Positions 1-8,083 of a stretch of DNA of 26,590 bases are shown piece by piece (within the stretch, counting starts at the first letter, position 1; each line of letters opens with the position of its first letter). The notes below the pieces were generated by a model. That model saw nothing but the letters and a program-made list of their open reading frames with translations, was not told the DNA's origin and made no database searches. This stretch comes from Tannerella sp. GTDB lineage: Bacteria; Bacteroidota; Bacteroidia; Bacteroidales; Tannerellaceae. The translations under genes were made by a program, and so were the position numbers. The stretch spans positions 1-26,590 of the forward strand of contig JAITPH010000044.1 in assembly GCA_031289515.1 (NCBI GenBank), given 5' to 3'.

Positions 1-2
1 AT

Positions 3-713
3 GATTACGAACTCAAATCATATTCGCCCTCGTGGTTGGACAACTTTAAGGGCTTCCTTATGAGTCCTGTTTTACAATCTATACTTATAATGCTGATAAT
101 CGGTGGAATATACTTTGAACTACAGACACCGGGCATGGGATTTCCGTCGGCAGCCGCGCTTTTAGCCGCCGCTCTGTATTTTGCGCCTTTATATGTCGAA
201 GGTCTTGCGGCAAATTGGGAGATAATAATTTTTGTCATAGGACTGATACTCATCGCCTTTGAGATATTCGTCATTCCCGGCTTCGGAATAGCGGGAATAG
301 CGGGGACGATACTGATAATTACAGGTCTCACGCTTGCCCTGATAAATAATATCAATTTCGACTTTGAATATGTGACCGACGGCGAAATAGGACGCTCGAT
401 ATTGATAGTACTGATCGGGATTACGATAGGTTTTTGCGGTATGTTGTGGCTGTCGAGCCGTATCGGAACGAAAGGAATATTTCAAAAAGTCGCCCTCAAT
501 GCCGACCTTGAATACGCCACCTCGTCGCCCACCCTGTCGAGCCTCGTCGGAAAAGAGGGAAAATCGGCAACAGTACTGCGTCCTTCGGGCAAAGTTATCA
601 TCGACGGCGAGTATTATGACGGCATTTCGGAATCGGGATTCATCGACAAGGGAGTAAACATAGTTGCAGTAAGATTCGAAAACGCGCAGGTATACGTCGA
701 GATATTAATTTAA
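3..713 (+). CDS. nfeD: NfeD family membrane protein, long form, 3' part (5' end outside window)
   Basis: The reading frame is open from the first bases of the window, so the start lies upstream. The TTG at 36 is not needed as a start, because the residues before it (a SPSWLDNF stretch) match the linker that precedes the membrane region in long NfeD proteins. About four hydrophobic segments follow (GIYFELQTPGMG, then segments around nt 200-360 and 400-450). A C-terminal OB-fold-like region carries the typical pattern G-K-x-G-x-A-x-T-x-L-R-P-S-G-K (nt 550-600). Long NfeD proteins normally have an N-terminal ClpP-like serine protease domain; that part is off the window and cannot be confirmed. 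They act with flotillin/stomatin-type proteins in membrane organisation, and a FloA gene with a separate short NfeD lies near 12 kb. The stop codon overlaps that of convergent cdd. Confidence 0.85.
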   Translation, partial: DYELKSYSPSWLDNFKGFLMSPVLQSILIMLIIGGIYFELQTPGMGFPSAAALLAAALYFAPLYVEGLAANWEIIIFVIGLILIAFEIFVIPGFGIAGIAGTILIITGLTLALINNINFDFEYVTDGEIGRSILIVLIGITIGFCGMLWLSSRIGTKGIFQKVALNADLEYATSSPTLSSLVGKEGKSATVLRPSGKVIIDGEYYDGISESGFIDKGVNIVAVRFENAQVYVEILI

Positions 714-1180
714 AGACCGAAAGCAAACGGCATCAAACCGGAAACGGAAGAAACGACAACAGTCTCGTCGCGACCGCACATAAGAACGCGAATAGCGCCT
801 CCATACCGCCGTTCGGTTTCGAGCATAACCTGACGGCATGAACCGCAGGGCGAAACATGCGGATGTACTTCGCCGCCGCTCATTGCAACAATAGCAATAG
901 CCGTTACCGGAATGTCGGGAAAAGTAGCTCCGGCGGCAAACAAAGCGACCCGCTCGGCGCACAAGCCCGATGGATAAGCCATATTCTCCTGATTATTACC
1001 CGTTACGATAGAATCGTCCGCCAACAATGCCGCAGCTCCGACACTAAACCGCGAGTAAGGCGCATAAGCGCGTCCGGCAGCGTCAATAGCCGCCGCGCGA
1101 AGGCGTCTGTCGCCGCAAGATAATTCATCTGTCGGCATCACTTTCGCCGTGAGTACAATTTTTTTTTCTTCCATAAGCAT
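710..1180 (-). CDS. cdd: Cytidine deaminase
   Basis: This 156-residue protein hydrolyses cytidine and deoxycytidine to the uridine forms in pyrimidine salvage, in the cytoplasm. The zinc site is clear: C74-A-E76, with E76 as the proton shuttle, and P-C112-G-S-C115-R-Q. The substrate-binding stretch TGNNQENMAYPSG precedes it. Three cysteine ligands and a length near 150 residues indicate the short tetrameric class rather than the longer E. coli-type dimer. The start is ATG at 1180 or, two codons later, ATG at 1174; both fit. A TATATTTG promoter lies about 85 bp upstream. The gene is convergent with the NfeD gene and their stop codons share bases 711-712. Confidence 0.95.
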   Translation of the reverse strand: MLMEEKKIVLTAKVMPTDELSCGDRRLRAAAIDAAGRAYAPYSRFSVGAAALLADDSIVTGNNQENMAYPSGLCAERVALFAAGATFPDIPVTAIAIVAMSGGEVHPHVSPCGSCRQVMLETERRYGGAIRVLMCGRDETVVVSSVSGLMPFAFGL

Positions 1181-1265
1181 AAATAATCGGATACAACATC
1201 CTTAAAAGCCGTAACAAGTAGTGCTGAACGCACTTTTGCCGACGATTCCAAGCTGATTTTACGGA

Positions 1266-1295
1266 CAAATATAGGCGTTTTTTTCGACTTCCAAA
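1266..1295 (-). promoter_or_regulatory. Bacteroidetes-type promoter for cdd
   Basis: Read on the minus strand, TTTG (1295-1292) is followed after 18 bp by TATATTTG (1273-1266), matching the Bacteroides -33/-7 consensus TTTG - TAnnTTTG. Predicted transcription starts near 1260, giving a leader of about 80 nt before cdd. The leader contains a small AGTGC/GCACT hairpin (1220-1234). Confidence 0.6.
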
Positions 1296-1370
1296 TCGCG
1301 ATTTTGATTTTTTTCTTACAAGAAATAATAATTTATTACTCACTATTAATGTTTTTTCATTTGAAATTCA

Positions 1371-1378
1371 TATCTTTG
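1371..1378 (+). promoter_or_regulatory. -7 element for the glucosaminidase-purM-prfA-pyrF operon
   Basis: TATCTTTG matches TAnnTTTG. No good TTTG is present at the -33 distance, only TTAATG (1346-1351). Transcription from here would start near 1385, which favours ATG 1404 over ATG 1395 as the translation start. Confidence 0.55.
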
Positions 1379-1403
1379 CAGCCGTTTTACTAAAATGTAC
1401 GAT

Positions 1404-2372
1404 ATGAAATCATATATATGTTCGCTTTCCGTTTGTTTTTTGTTATTAGGAAATACGGTATCGATACAGGGACAAAGACAAACGAGAGCGCCCTTATTTG
1501 ACGCATACATTACTAAATATAAAGCATTAGCGATAAAGCAACAAAAGGAATACAAGATACCGGCAAGTATAACTCTTGCACAGGGACTTCTTGAATCTGC
1601 GGCCGGCAACAGTCGGCTCGCCCGTTTGGCTAATAACCACTTCGGCATCAAATGCAAGGAAAACTGGACTGGCGGAACTATCCGCCACGACGACGACGCT
1701 AAAAATGAATGTTTCCGCGCATACAAGACGGCCGAGGAATCATACCTTGACCATTCTTTATTCCTCGCAAAAAGAAAATATTACGTATCGCTTTTCGACC
1801 TCGACATCTACGATTACAAAGCGTGGGCGATCGGTCTGCAAAAATGCGGCTATGCGACAGACAAGTCTTACGGCGAAAAACTTATCCGCATAATCGAAAC
1901 ATACCAGTTATACAAGTACGACAAGGTATCCGTTCCGAATAACAATGCTTATACAGAAAATGATATCTACGAAATCAAGATAAGCGAGACAGAACATAAA
2001 AAAACTACCAGACCTGCCGTTACAAACTGGCGACGCCGTATTCACAAGACTAACGGCATACATTTCATAACGGCTCAGGAAAACGATTCTTTTGACATCA
2101 TAGCCTACGATACGCGCATGAAACTGAAGGTGCTGCTCAAATATAACGAAACGGAAAAGGATCGTAAACTCAAGGAAGGAGATATAGTCTACTTGCAGCC
2201 GAAGAAAAAGTATGCAAGCAAAGAGTCTAAAACACATATCGTAACTTCAGGCGAATCCATGTACAGCATATCTCAACTGTACGGAATGAGACTCAAGACA
2301 TTGTACAAACTCAATAAGCTGAAAACAGATTTTGTTCCAAAGCGGGGAGATATAATCAAAGTACGTAAATAA
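1404..2372 (+). CDS. Secreted N-acetylglucosaminidase-type peptidoglycan hydrolase with LysM repeats
   Basis: This protein of about 322 residues starts with a signal peptide (MKSYICSLSVCFLLLG, cleavage near residue 25). A glucosaminidase-family domain (roughly residues 45-160) follows, with the signature LAQGLLESAAGNSRLA, then NNHFGIKC, a DDDAKNECFRAY segment and GYATDKSY. Two LysM-like peptidoglycan-binding repeats sit at the C-terminus: a degenerate one (HFITAQENDSFDIIAY) and a clear one (HIVTSGESMYSISQLYG), ending in GDIIKV. The Glu in LLES is the likely catalytic acid by family analogy. It probably cleaves glycan strands in the periplasm during growth or division. ATG 1395 is an in-frame alternative, but the promoter at 1371 and the signal-peptide shape favour 1404. 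It lies 18 bp upstream of purM and is probably cotranscribed with it. Confidence 0.88.
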   Translation: MKSYICSLSVCFLLLGNTVSIQGQRQTRAPLFDAYITKYKALAIKQQKEYKIPASITLAQGLLESAAGNSRLARLANNHFGIKCKENWTGGTIRHDDDAKNECFRAYKTAEESYLDHSLFLAKRKYYVSLFDLDIYDYKAWAIGLQKCGYATDKSYGEKLIRIIETYQLYKYDKVSVPNNNAYTENDIYEIKISETEHKKTTRPAVTNWRRRIHKTNGIHFITAQENDSFDIIAYDTRMKLKVLLKYNETEKDRKLKEGDIVYLQPKKKYASKESKTHIVTSGESMYSISQLYGMRLKTLYKLNKLKTDFVPKRGDIIKVRK

Positions 2373-2390
2373 AAGATTATCAACATAATA

Positions 2391-3560
2391 ATGAGCGATC
2401 AAAGATATGATATGCGTGGCGTGAGCGCTTCAAAAGAAGATGTGCACAATGCTATTAAAGACATCGACAAAGGTCTTTATCCAAAGGCTTTCTGCAAGAT
2501 TATCCCGGATATTCTCGGCGGCGACGACGATTATTGTAACATAATGCACGCAGACGGCGCAGGCACGAAGTCTTCGCTGGCTTACATTTATTGGCGCGAA
2601 ACCGGCGACCTGTCTGTCTGGAAAGGCATTGCACAAGATGCTCTTATTATGAATATCGACGATCTGCTATGCGTCGGCGCAACGGATAACATTCTGGTTT
2701 CGAGCACCATAGGACGAAACAAGCATCTTATACCGGGAGAAGTAATCTCGGCTATCATAAACGGTACTAACGAGTTGATTGCCGAATTACGCGAAATGGG
2801 AATAGGCGTTTACGCTACCGGCGGCGAGACTGCCGATGTAGGCGACCTTGTAAGAACAATAATAGTAGACAGTTCCGTCGCCTGCCGAATGAAACGCAGC
2901 GACGTAATCGACAACGCCAATATCAAAGTCGGCGACGTAATAGTAGGACTTGCCTCGTCGGGACAAGCTGCTTACGAAAGTTCGTACAACGGAGGAATGG
3001 GCAGCAACGGCCTCACGTCCGCCCGCCACGACGTCTTTACAAAAACCCTCGCCCTGAAATATCCCGAAAGTTACGATCCCGCAGTACCCGAACATCTTGT
3101 ATATTCGGGTAAACTTCGTGTGGACGAAAAAGTCGAGGGATTGACGGTCGACGTAGGAAAACTCGTCCTGTCGCCTACCCGCACCTACGCCCCGATTATC
3201 AAAAAACTGCTTGATACTATGCGGGCGGATATACACGGTATGGTGCATTGTTCGGGCGGCGCGCAGACAAAAATCCTGCATTTCGTCGACAACGTCCGCG
3301 TAGTGAAAGACAACATGTTTTCCGTGCCTCCGCTGTTCGGGATTATTCAACGGCAAAGCGGCGCGGAATGGTCGGAGATGTACAAAGTATTCAACATGGG
3401 ACACCGTTTCGAGATTTACCTCGACCGCATACATGCCGACAAAGTCATTGAAGTGAGCCGGTCATTCGGAATAGACGCCCGAATAGTAGGCAGAATAGAG
3501 GCGAGCGACACGAAAGAGCTTATCATAAAAAGTGAATTTGGAGATTTTTGCTATCATTAA
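2391..3560 (+). CDS. purM: Phosphoribosylformylglycinamidine cyclo-ligase (AIR synthase)
   Basis: PurM performs the ATP-dependent ring closure of FGAM to AIR, the fifth step of de novo purine synthesis. The 389-residue product carries the family pieces HADGAGTKSSLAY, DALIMNIDDLLCVGA, GGETADVGD, GDVIVGLASSG and the C-terminal HCSGGAQTKILHF and FNMGHRFEIYL. It is longer than the roughly 345-residue E. coli enzyme, in line with the Bacteroidetes form. No catalytic motif appears damaged. The gene lies 18 bp after the glucosaminidase gene and 4 bp before prfA, so translation may be coupled. The neighbourhood purM-prfA-pyrF joins purine, termination and pyrimidine functions. Confidence 0.93.
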   Translation: MSDQRYDMRGVSASKEDVHNAIKDIDKGLYPKAFCKIIPDILGGDDDYCNIMHADGAGTKSSLAYIYWRETGDLSVWKGIAQDALIMNIDDLLCVGATDNILVSSTIGRNKHLIPGEVISAIINGTNELIAELREMGIGVYATGGETADVGDLVRTIIVDSSVACRMKRSDVIDNANIKVGDVIVGLASSGQAAYESSYNGGMGSNGLTSARHDVFTKTLALKYPESYDPAVPEHLVYSGKLRVDEKVEGLTVDVGKLVLSPTRTYAPIIKKLLDTMRADIHGMVHCSGGAQTKILHFVDNVRVVKDNMFSVPPLFGIIQRQSGAEWSEMYKVFNMGHRFEIYLDRIHADKVIEVSRSFGIDARIVGRIEASDTKELIIKSEFGDFCYH

Positions 3561-3564
3561 TAAT

Positions 3565-4677
3565 ATGTCGGAAAACAGCTCAATACTACAAAAACTTGAC
3601 GGCTTGGTCGGACGATTCGACGAAGTATCGACGTTGATAACCGACCCGACGGTTATCGCCGATCAAAAGAGATATGTCCGCCTGACAAAAGAGTACAAAG
3701 AGCTGGAACGTCTGATGACCGCCCGCAAAACATATATGCAGACGCTCGGAAATATCGGAGAAGCAAAAGCCATCCTCGCCGAAGAGCAAGACCCGGACAT
3801 GCGAAAGATGGCAAACGAAGAAATGGAGCAAAGTTCGCGACGCCTGCCCGAAATAGAAGAAGAAATCAAAGTCCTGCTGATACCGGCCGACCCCGAAGAC
3901 GGCAAGAATGCTATCGTCGAGATTCGCGGCGGCACCGGCGGCGATGAAGCGGCGATATTTGCAGGCGATTTGTTCCGCATGTACTCCAAGTATTGCGAGA
4001 TAAAAGGATGGACAGCAGGCATTTCGAGTTTCAGCGAGGGCGCTTCCGGCGGTTTCAAGGAGATAATATTTACCGTGACCGGCGAAAACGTCTACGGCAC
4101 AATGAAATACGAATCCGGCGTTCATCGCGTACAGCGCGTGCCGCAGACAGAGACGCAGGGACGAGTTCATACTTCGGCTGCAACAGTGGCGGTGCTGCCC
4201 GAAGCCGATGAATTGGATGTCGAAATAAACGAAGGCGAAATAAAATGGGATACCTTCAGGTCAAGCGGCGCAGGCGGTCAAAACGTAAATAAGGTAGAAT
4301 CCGGCGTTCGTCTTCGCTATCTGTGGAAAAATCCGAACACCGGAGTAATGGAAGAAATCCTTATCGAATGTACCGAGACCCGCGACCAGCCAAAGAATAA
4401 AGAACGCGCGCTGAGCCGCCTCCGCTCGTTTATTTACGATAAGGAACATCAGAAATACATCGACGATATAGCCTCGAAACGCAAGACTATGGTTTCGACA
4501 GGCGACCGCTCGGCTAAGATACGTACATATAATTATCCGCAAGGTCGCGTCACCGACCACAGGATAAATTATACCGTTTACAACCTTGCGGCATACATGA
4601 ACGGCGACATACAGGATTGCATCGACCACCTTATAGTCGCCGAAAATGCGGAGAGAATCAAAGAAAGCGAACTCTAA
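3565..4677 (+). CDS. prfA: Peptide chain release factor 1
   Basis: RF1 recognises UAA and UAG in the ribosomal A site and triggers peptide release. The 370-residue product has the universal G237-G-Q239 peptidyl-hydrolysis motif, preceded by FRSSGA and followed by NVNKVESGVRL, where the Gln would be methylated. The codon-recognition tripeptide is P193-Q-T195 in the context HRVQRVPQTETQGR; E. coli RF1 has PAT and RF2 has SPF. The final Thr and the RF1-like flanks make this RF1 rather than RF2. ATG 3565, 4 bp after the purM stop, is the natural start. A GTG at 3532 would overlap purM by 29 bp and adds residues not expected for RF1. Confidence 0.95.
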   Translation: MSENSSILQKLDGLVGRFDEVSTLITDPTVIADQKRYVRLTKEYKELERLMTARKTYMQTLGNIGEAKAILAEEQDPDMRKMANEEMEQSSRRLPEIEEEIKVLLIPADPEDGKNAIVEIRGGTGGDEAAIFAGDLFRMYSKYCEIKGWTAGISSFSEGASGGFKEIIFTVTGENVYGTMKYESGVHRVQRVPQTETQGRVHTSAATVAVLPEADELDVEINEGEIKWDTFRSSGAGGQNVNKVESGVRLRYLWKNPNTGVMEEILIECTETRDQPKNKERALSRLRSFIYDKEHQKYIDDIASKRKTMVSTGDRSAKIRTYNYPQGRVTDHRINYTVYNLAAYMNGDIQDCIDHLIVAENAERIKESEL

Positions 4678-4726
4678 CTCTGACAATTTATAATGAAAAG
4701 CATATAAAATACTAACAATCAAGTAA

Positions 4727-5560
4727 ATGAATAGAAAAGAACTAATAGACAACATTAAACGTAAAAAATCATTCTTGTGCGTAGGTCTTGATACTGACAT
4801 TAACAAAATACCCGGTCACTTGTCGGACGGAGGCGGCGACCCCGTTTTTGAGTTCAACAAGGCGATAATCGACGCAACGGCTGATTACTGCATCGCTTAC
4901 AAGTTGAATACGGCGTTCTACGAATGTCTGGGCGTCGACGGATGGGCTTCGCTCGGAAAAACGGTAGATTACATCAGGTCGGGCTATCCCGATCAGTTCG
5001 TAATAGCCGACGCCAAACGCGGCGATATAGGCAATACCTCGATGATGTACGCCAAAACATTCTTCGGGGAGATGAATTTCGACGCCCTGACGGTAACGCC
5101 GTACATGGGCAAAGACAGCGTGACGCCCTTCCTGAATTACGAAGGCAAATGGGTTATCGTCTTAGCCCTCACTTCAAACGCCGGCTCAAACGATTTTCAG
5201 CTGGCCGAAGACAGTCAGGGCGAGCGGTTGTTTGAAAAGGTAATACGCGCATCGCAGAAATGGGGCGACGCCGATAACACGATGTACGTCGTGGGAGCGA
5301 CGCAGGGCAAGACATTCGCCGACATACGCCGCATTGCGCCGGACAGCTTCCTGCTCGTGCCGGGCATAGGCGAGCAGGGAGGCTCTCTCGAAGAAGTTTG
5401 CCGCTACGGAATGAACGACAATTGCGGACTTGTCGTGAACTCGTCGAGGGCGATAATATATGCCGGCAATGGTGAAGATTACGCTATTGAAGCGGGAAAC
5501 GCAGCATCTGCCGTTCAAAAGGAAATGCAAAGCTATCTGTCAAAAAAAAGGTTTAATTAG
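4727..5560 (+). CDS. pyrF: Orotidine 5'-phosphate decarboxylase (type 2 PyrF)
   Basis: This enzyme decarboxylates OMP to UMP, the last step of de novo pyrimidine synthesis. The 277-residue protein has the catalytic D95-A-K97-R-G-D100 array followed by IGNTS, plus FLCVGLDTD near the N-terminus, LTVTPYMGKDSV and the phosphate-binding LVPGIGEQGG. Length and the DAKRGDIGNTS form place it in the longer 'type 2' group rather than the roughly 235-residue E. coli type. It is the last gene of the glucosaminidase-purM-prfA-pyrF run, separated from prfA by 49 bp without a recognisable promoter. A candidate terminator hairpin follows it. Confidence 0.94.
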   Translation: MNRKELIDNIKRKKSFLCVGLDTDINKIPGHLSDGGGDPVFEFNKAIIDATADYCIAYKLNTAFYECLGVDGWASLGKTVDYIRSGYPDQFVIADAKRGDIGNTSMMYAKTFFGEMNFDALTVTPYMGKDSVTPFLNYEGKWVIVLALTSNAGSNDFQLAEDSQGERLFEKVIRASQKWGDADNTMYVVGATQGKTFADIRRIAPDSFLLVPGIGEQGGSLEEVCRYGMNDNCGLVVNSSRAIIYAGNGEDYAIEAGNAASAVQKEMQSYLSKKRFN

Positions 5561-5563
5561 TCT

Positions 5564-5608
5564 AAAAAATGAATTATTTCCCATATTTTACAGGCATATT
5601 CATTTTTT
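5564..5608 (+). terminator. Possible factor-independent terminator after pyrF
   Basis: An 11-bp perfect inverted repeat, AAAAAATGAAT (5564-5574) and ATTCATTTTTT (5598-5608), encloses a 23-nt loop and ends in a T tract. It starts 3 bp after the pyrF stop. The stem is AT-rich and the loop long, so termination may be weak; the lpxD promoter lies in and just after it. Confidence 0.35.
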
Positions 5609-5619
5609 TACTAACTTTG
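5587..5619 (+). promoter_or_regulatory. Bacteroidetes-type promoter for the lpxD operon
   Basis: TTTA (5587-5590, one base from TTTG), a 21-bp spacer, then TAACTTTG (5612-5619), which matches TAnnTTTG. It lies 30 bp upstream of the lpxD start codon. Confidence 0.6.
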
Positions 5620-5649
5620 TAGACCTGAAATTATAATAAACTAATAAGA

Positions 5650-6684
5650 ATGGAGTTTACAGCTCAACAAATTGCCGACTTTTTAAAAGGAATTGTAGTT
5701 GGAGATGCAACTGCAAAAGCGGGCAATTTTTCAAAAATAGAAGAAGGTACGCCGGGAACGCTTTCGTTTCTCGCAAATCCTAAGTACGAACGCTTCATCT
5801 ATCAGACTGAGGCAAGTATAGTATTGGTAAACAGCGATTTCCTTCCGACTGCGCCAATAAAGTCGACATTGATAAAAGTGCCGGATGCGTATACGTCTTT
5901 TGCCTCGCTGCTCAGCCTTGTGAAGCAAGCCAAAGCAAAAAAATCGGGCATCGATTCGTCGTCTTTCATCGCTCCGACAGCTTCGGTCGACGAAGACTGC
6001 TACGTCGGCGCATTTGCCTTTATCGGCGAAAACGCCTCGATCGGCAAGGGATGTATGATATATCCGTTCGCGTACATCGGCGATAATGCTACGATTGGCG
6101 ACAACACCGTCGTCAATCCGCACGTCACCGTTTACGCAGACTGTTCCATCGGCAGCAATTGCATCATTCATGCAGGCGTCGTCATAGGAGCAGACGGTTT
6201 CGGCTTTACCAACAACGACGGCGAATTTCGCAAGATAGAGCATCTGGGCAATGTGGTAATCGAAGACAACGTCGAGATAGGCGCAAATACTACTATCGAC
6301 CGCGCCGTGATGGGGTCTACCATCATACGGAAAGGCGTGAAACTGGATAATCTGATTCAGATTGCGCATAATGTAGAAGTAGGCGAAAACACTGCAATGG
6401 CGGCGCAGGTAGGCATTGCAGGCTCTACAAAAGTAGGCTCCAACTGCAAGCTGGGCGGTCAGGTAGGTCTGAACGGTCACATCACCATTGGCGACTCGAC
6501 GCAGATAGCCGCGCAATCGGGAATAATGTACAGCGTCGAGGCAAATTCCAGACTTATGGGATCGCCTGCCGTATCTATCAAAAAGTTTTTGCGCTCAAAC
6601 ATCCTGATCGATAAACTGCCTGATATATACAGGACACTCAACAATCTGCAAAAAGAAATTGATGAATTGAAGAAAAATAAATAA
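5650..6684 (+). CDS. lpxD: UDP-3-O-(3-hydroxyacyl)glucosamine N-acyltransferase
   Basis: LpxD adds the N-linked 3-hydroxyacyl chain to UDP-3-O-acyl-glucosamine, the third step of lipid A synthesis. The 344-residue protein has an N-terminal uridine-binding domain (roughly residues 1-100, with GTLSFLANPKY), then many hexapeptide repeats forming a left-handed beta-helix. The catalytic His is in IQIAH240NVEVGENT, equivalent to H239 of E. coli. IIHAGVVIGADGFGF, ANTTIDRAVMG and a C-terminal helical segment rich in Lys and Glu complete the family pattern. It is first in the lipid A operon, with its own promoter, and 10 bp separate it from lpxC/fabZ. Confidence 0.95.
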   Translation: MEFTAQQIADFLKGIVVGDATAKAGNFSKIEEGTPGTLSFLANPKYERFIYQTEASIVLVNSDFLPTAPIKSTLIKVPDAYTSFASLLSLVKQAKAKKSGIDSSSFIAPTASVDEDCYVGAFAFIGENASIGKGCMIYPFAYIGDNATIGDNTVVNPHVTVYADCSIGSNCIIHAGVVIGADGFGFTNNDGEFRKIEHLGNVVIEDNVEIGANTTIDRAVMGSTIIRKGVKLDNLIQIAHNVEVGENTAMAAQVGIAGSTKVGSNCKLGGQVGLNGHITIGDSTQIAAQSGIMYSVEANSRLMGSPAVSIKKFLRSNILIDKLPDIYRTLNNLQKEIDELKKNK

Positions 6685-6694
6685 GATAAAAACT

Positions 6695-8080
6695 ATGCAG
6701 AAACAAAAAACGTTAGGCTCCGAATTTTCATTGAAAGGTAAAGGACTGCATACCGGTTTGAATATAAACGTAACGTTCAAACCTGCACAGGAAAATCACG
6801 GATATAAAATTAAACGCATCGACCTCGAAGGCGAGCCTGTCATAGACGCTTTGGCCGAGAATGTCACGAATACGCAAAGAGGTACCGTTCTGTCGAGAAA
6901 CGAAGTTCAGGTAAGCACCGTCGAACATGCACTTGCAGCCCTGTATGCGTGGGGTATAGATAATTGCATGATAGAAGTAGACGCTCCCGAAATACCTATC
7001 CTCGAAGGCAGCGCCGGCGTATTCTCCGAAAACATAAAAAGAGTGGGAACAGTCGAGCAAAACGCGCCTAAAGACTACTATATTGTACGTCATAAAATCG
7101 AAGTAAAAGACGAAAAAACAGGCTCTTCGTTAGTCATTCTACCCGACGACAAGCTAAGGATTGACGTTCTTATCGAGTTCGAGTCGCCGGTACTGCCGAA
7201 TCAATTTGCCTCGCTCGCCGACATAAACGAATTTCATTCTACAATAGCAGAGTCGCGCACGTTTGTATTCCTCCGCGAAATCGAAATGCTCTTGCAAAAC
7301 GACCTCATCAAAGGCGGCGACCTCGATAACGCGATTGTGATTTACGACAAGAAAATGGAGCAGGGCGAAATGGACGGAATAGCCGACACGTTAGGCCTGC
7401 CGCACAAAAACGTCAAGGAATTTGGCTATATCAACGACAAGCCGCTCGTCTTTCCCAACGAGCCTGCACGTCACAAACTTATTGACGTGATAGGAGACAT
7501 GGCGCTGATAGGCAAGCCGATAAAAGGTCATATCATAGCAATCAAGCCCGGTCATAAAATAAATAACCAACTTGCACGTTTAATACGTAAAGATATTAAA
7601 TTGAACGACATTCAAGCTCCCATATACGACGCTTCGGAAGCGCCTGTGATGGACATAAACCGCATACGCGAGCTATTGCCGCACAGGTATCCGTTCCTGC
7701 TGGTGGACAAGATAATAGAGATCGGAGGCGATTACATTGTAGGAATAAAGAATGTAACCGTAAACGAGCCGTTCTTTCAAGGACATTTTCCGCAGGAGCC
7801 GGTTATGCCGGGAGTATTGCTTGTCGAAGCAATGGCGCAGACAGGCGGCCTTCTCGTACTTAACTCGGCAAGCGAGCCGGAAAGATATTCGACGTACTTC
7901 ATGAAAATCGACGGAGTAAAATTCCGCCAGAAAGTCGTACCCGGAGACACGCTTATCTTCCGAATGCAAATGCTCTCTCCGATACGGCGGAATATTTCGA
8001 CAATGAAAGGTTACGTTTTTGTGGGAGAAAAAGTCGTCTGCGAAGCCGAATTTATGGCACAAATCATTAAAAACAAATAA
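6695..8080 (+). CDS. lpxC/fabZ: Bifunctional UDP-3-O-acyl-GlcNAc deacetylase / 3-hydroxyacyl-ACP dehydratase
   Basis: One 461-residue frame fuses two enzymes. The LpxC part (residues 1 to about 300) is the zinc deacetylase committing to lipid A synthesis; zinc ligands are H78 in STVEH78ALAAL and H260 and D264 in H260KLID264. The FabZ part (from about residue 310) dehydrates 3-hydroxyacyl-ACP in fatty acid elongation; its His is H330 in LLPH330RYPFLLVD, followed by GHFPQEPVMPGVLLVEAMAQTGG with the catalytic Glu. Both active sites look intact. The fusion is known in Bacteroidetes and places the two enzymes competing for 3-hydroxyacyl-ACP on one chain. It lies between lpxD and lpxA, with gaps of 10 and 3 bp. 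Confidence 0.96.
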   Translation: MQKQKTLGSEFSLKGKGLHTGLNINVTFKPAQENHGYKIKRIDLEGEPVIDALAENVTNTQRGTVLSRNEVQVSTVEHALAALYAWGIDNCMIEVDAPEIPILEGSAGVFSENIKRVGTVEQNAPKDYYIVRHKIEVKDEKTGSSLVILPDDKLRIDVLIEFESPVLPNQFASLADINEFHSTIAESRTFVFLREIEMLLQNDLIKGGDLDNAIVIYDKKMEQGEMDGIADTLGLPHKNVKEFGYINDKPLVFPNEPARHKLIDVIGDMALIGKPIKGHIIAIKPGHKINNQLARLIRKDIKLNDIQAPIYDASEAPVMDINRIRELLPHRYPFLLVDKIIEIGGDYIVGIKNVTVNEPFFQGHFPQEPVMPGVLLVEAMAQTGGLLVLNSASEPERYSTYFMKIDGVKFRQKVVPGDTLIFRMQMLSPIRRNISTMKGYVFVGEKVVCEAEFMAQIIKNK

Positions 8081-8083
8081 TAT

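Noticed and set aside
1220..1234. AGTGC/GCACT hairpin in the cdd leader as a riboswitch.
   Set aside because: Only 5 bp of stem with no conserved core of a known riboswitch; not enough to call.
3532..3564. GTG 3532 as the prfA start.
   Set aside because: It would overlap purM by 29 bp; ATG 3565 is 4 bp after the purM stop and gives the normal RF1 N-terminus.
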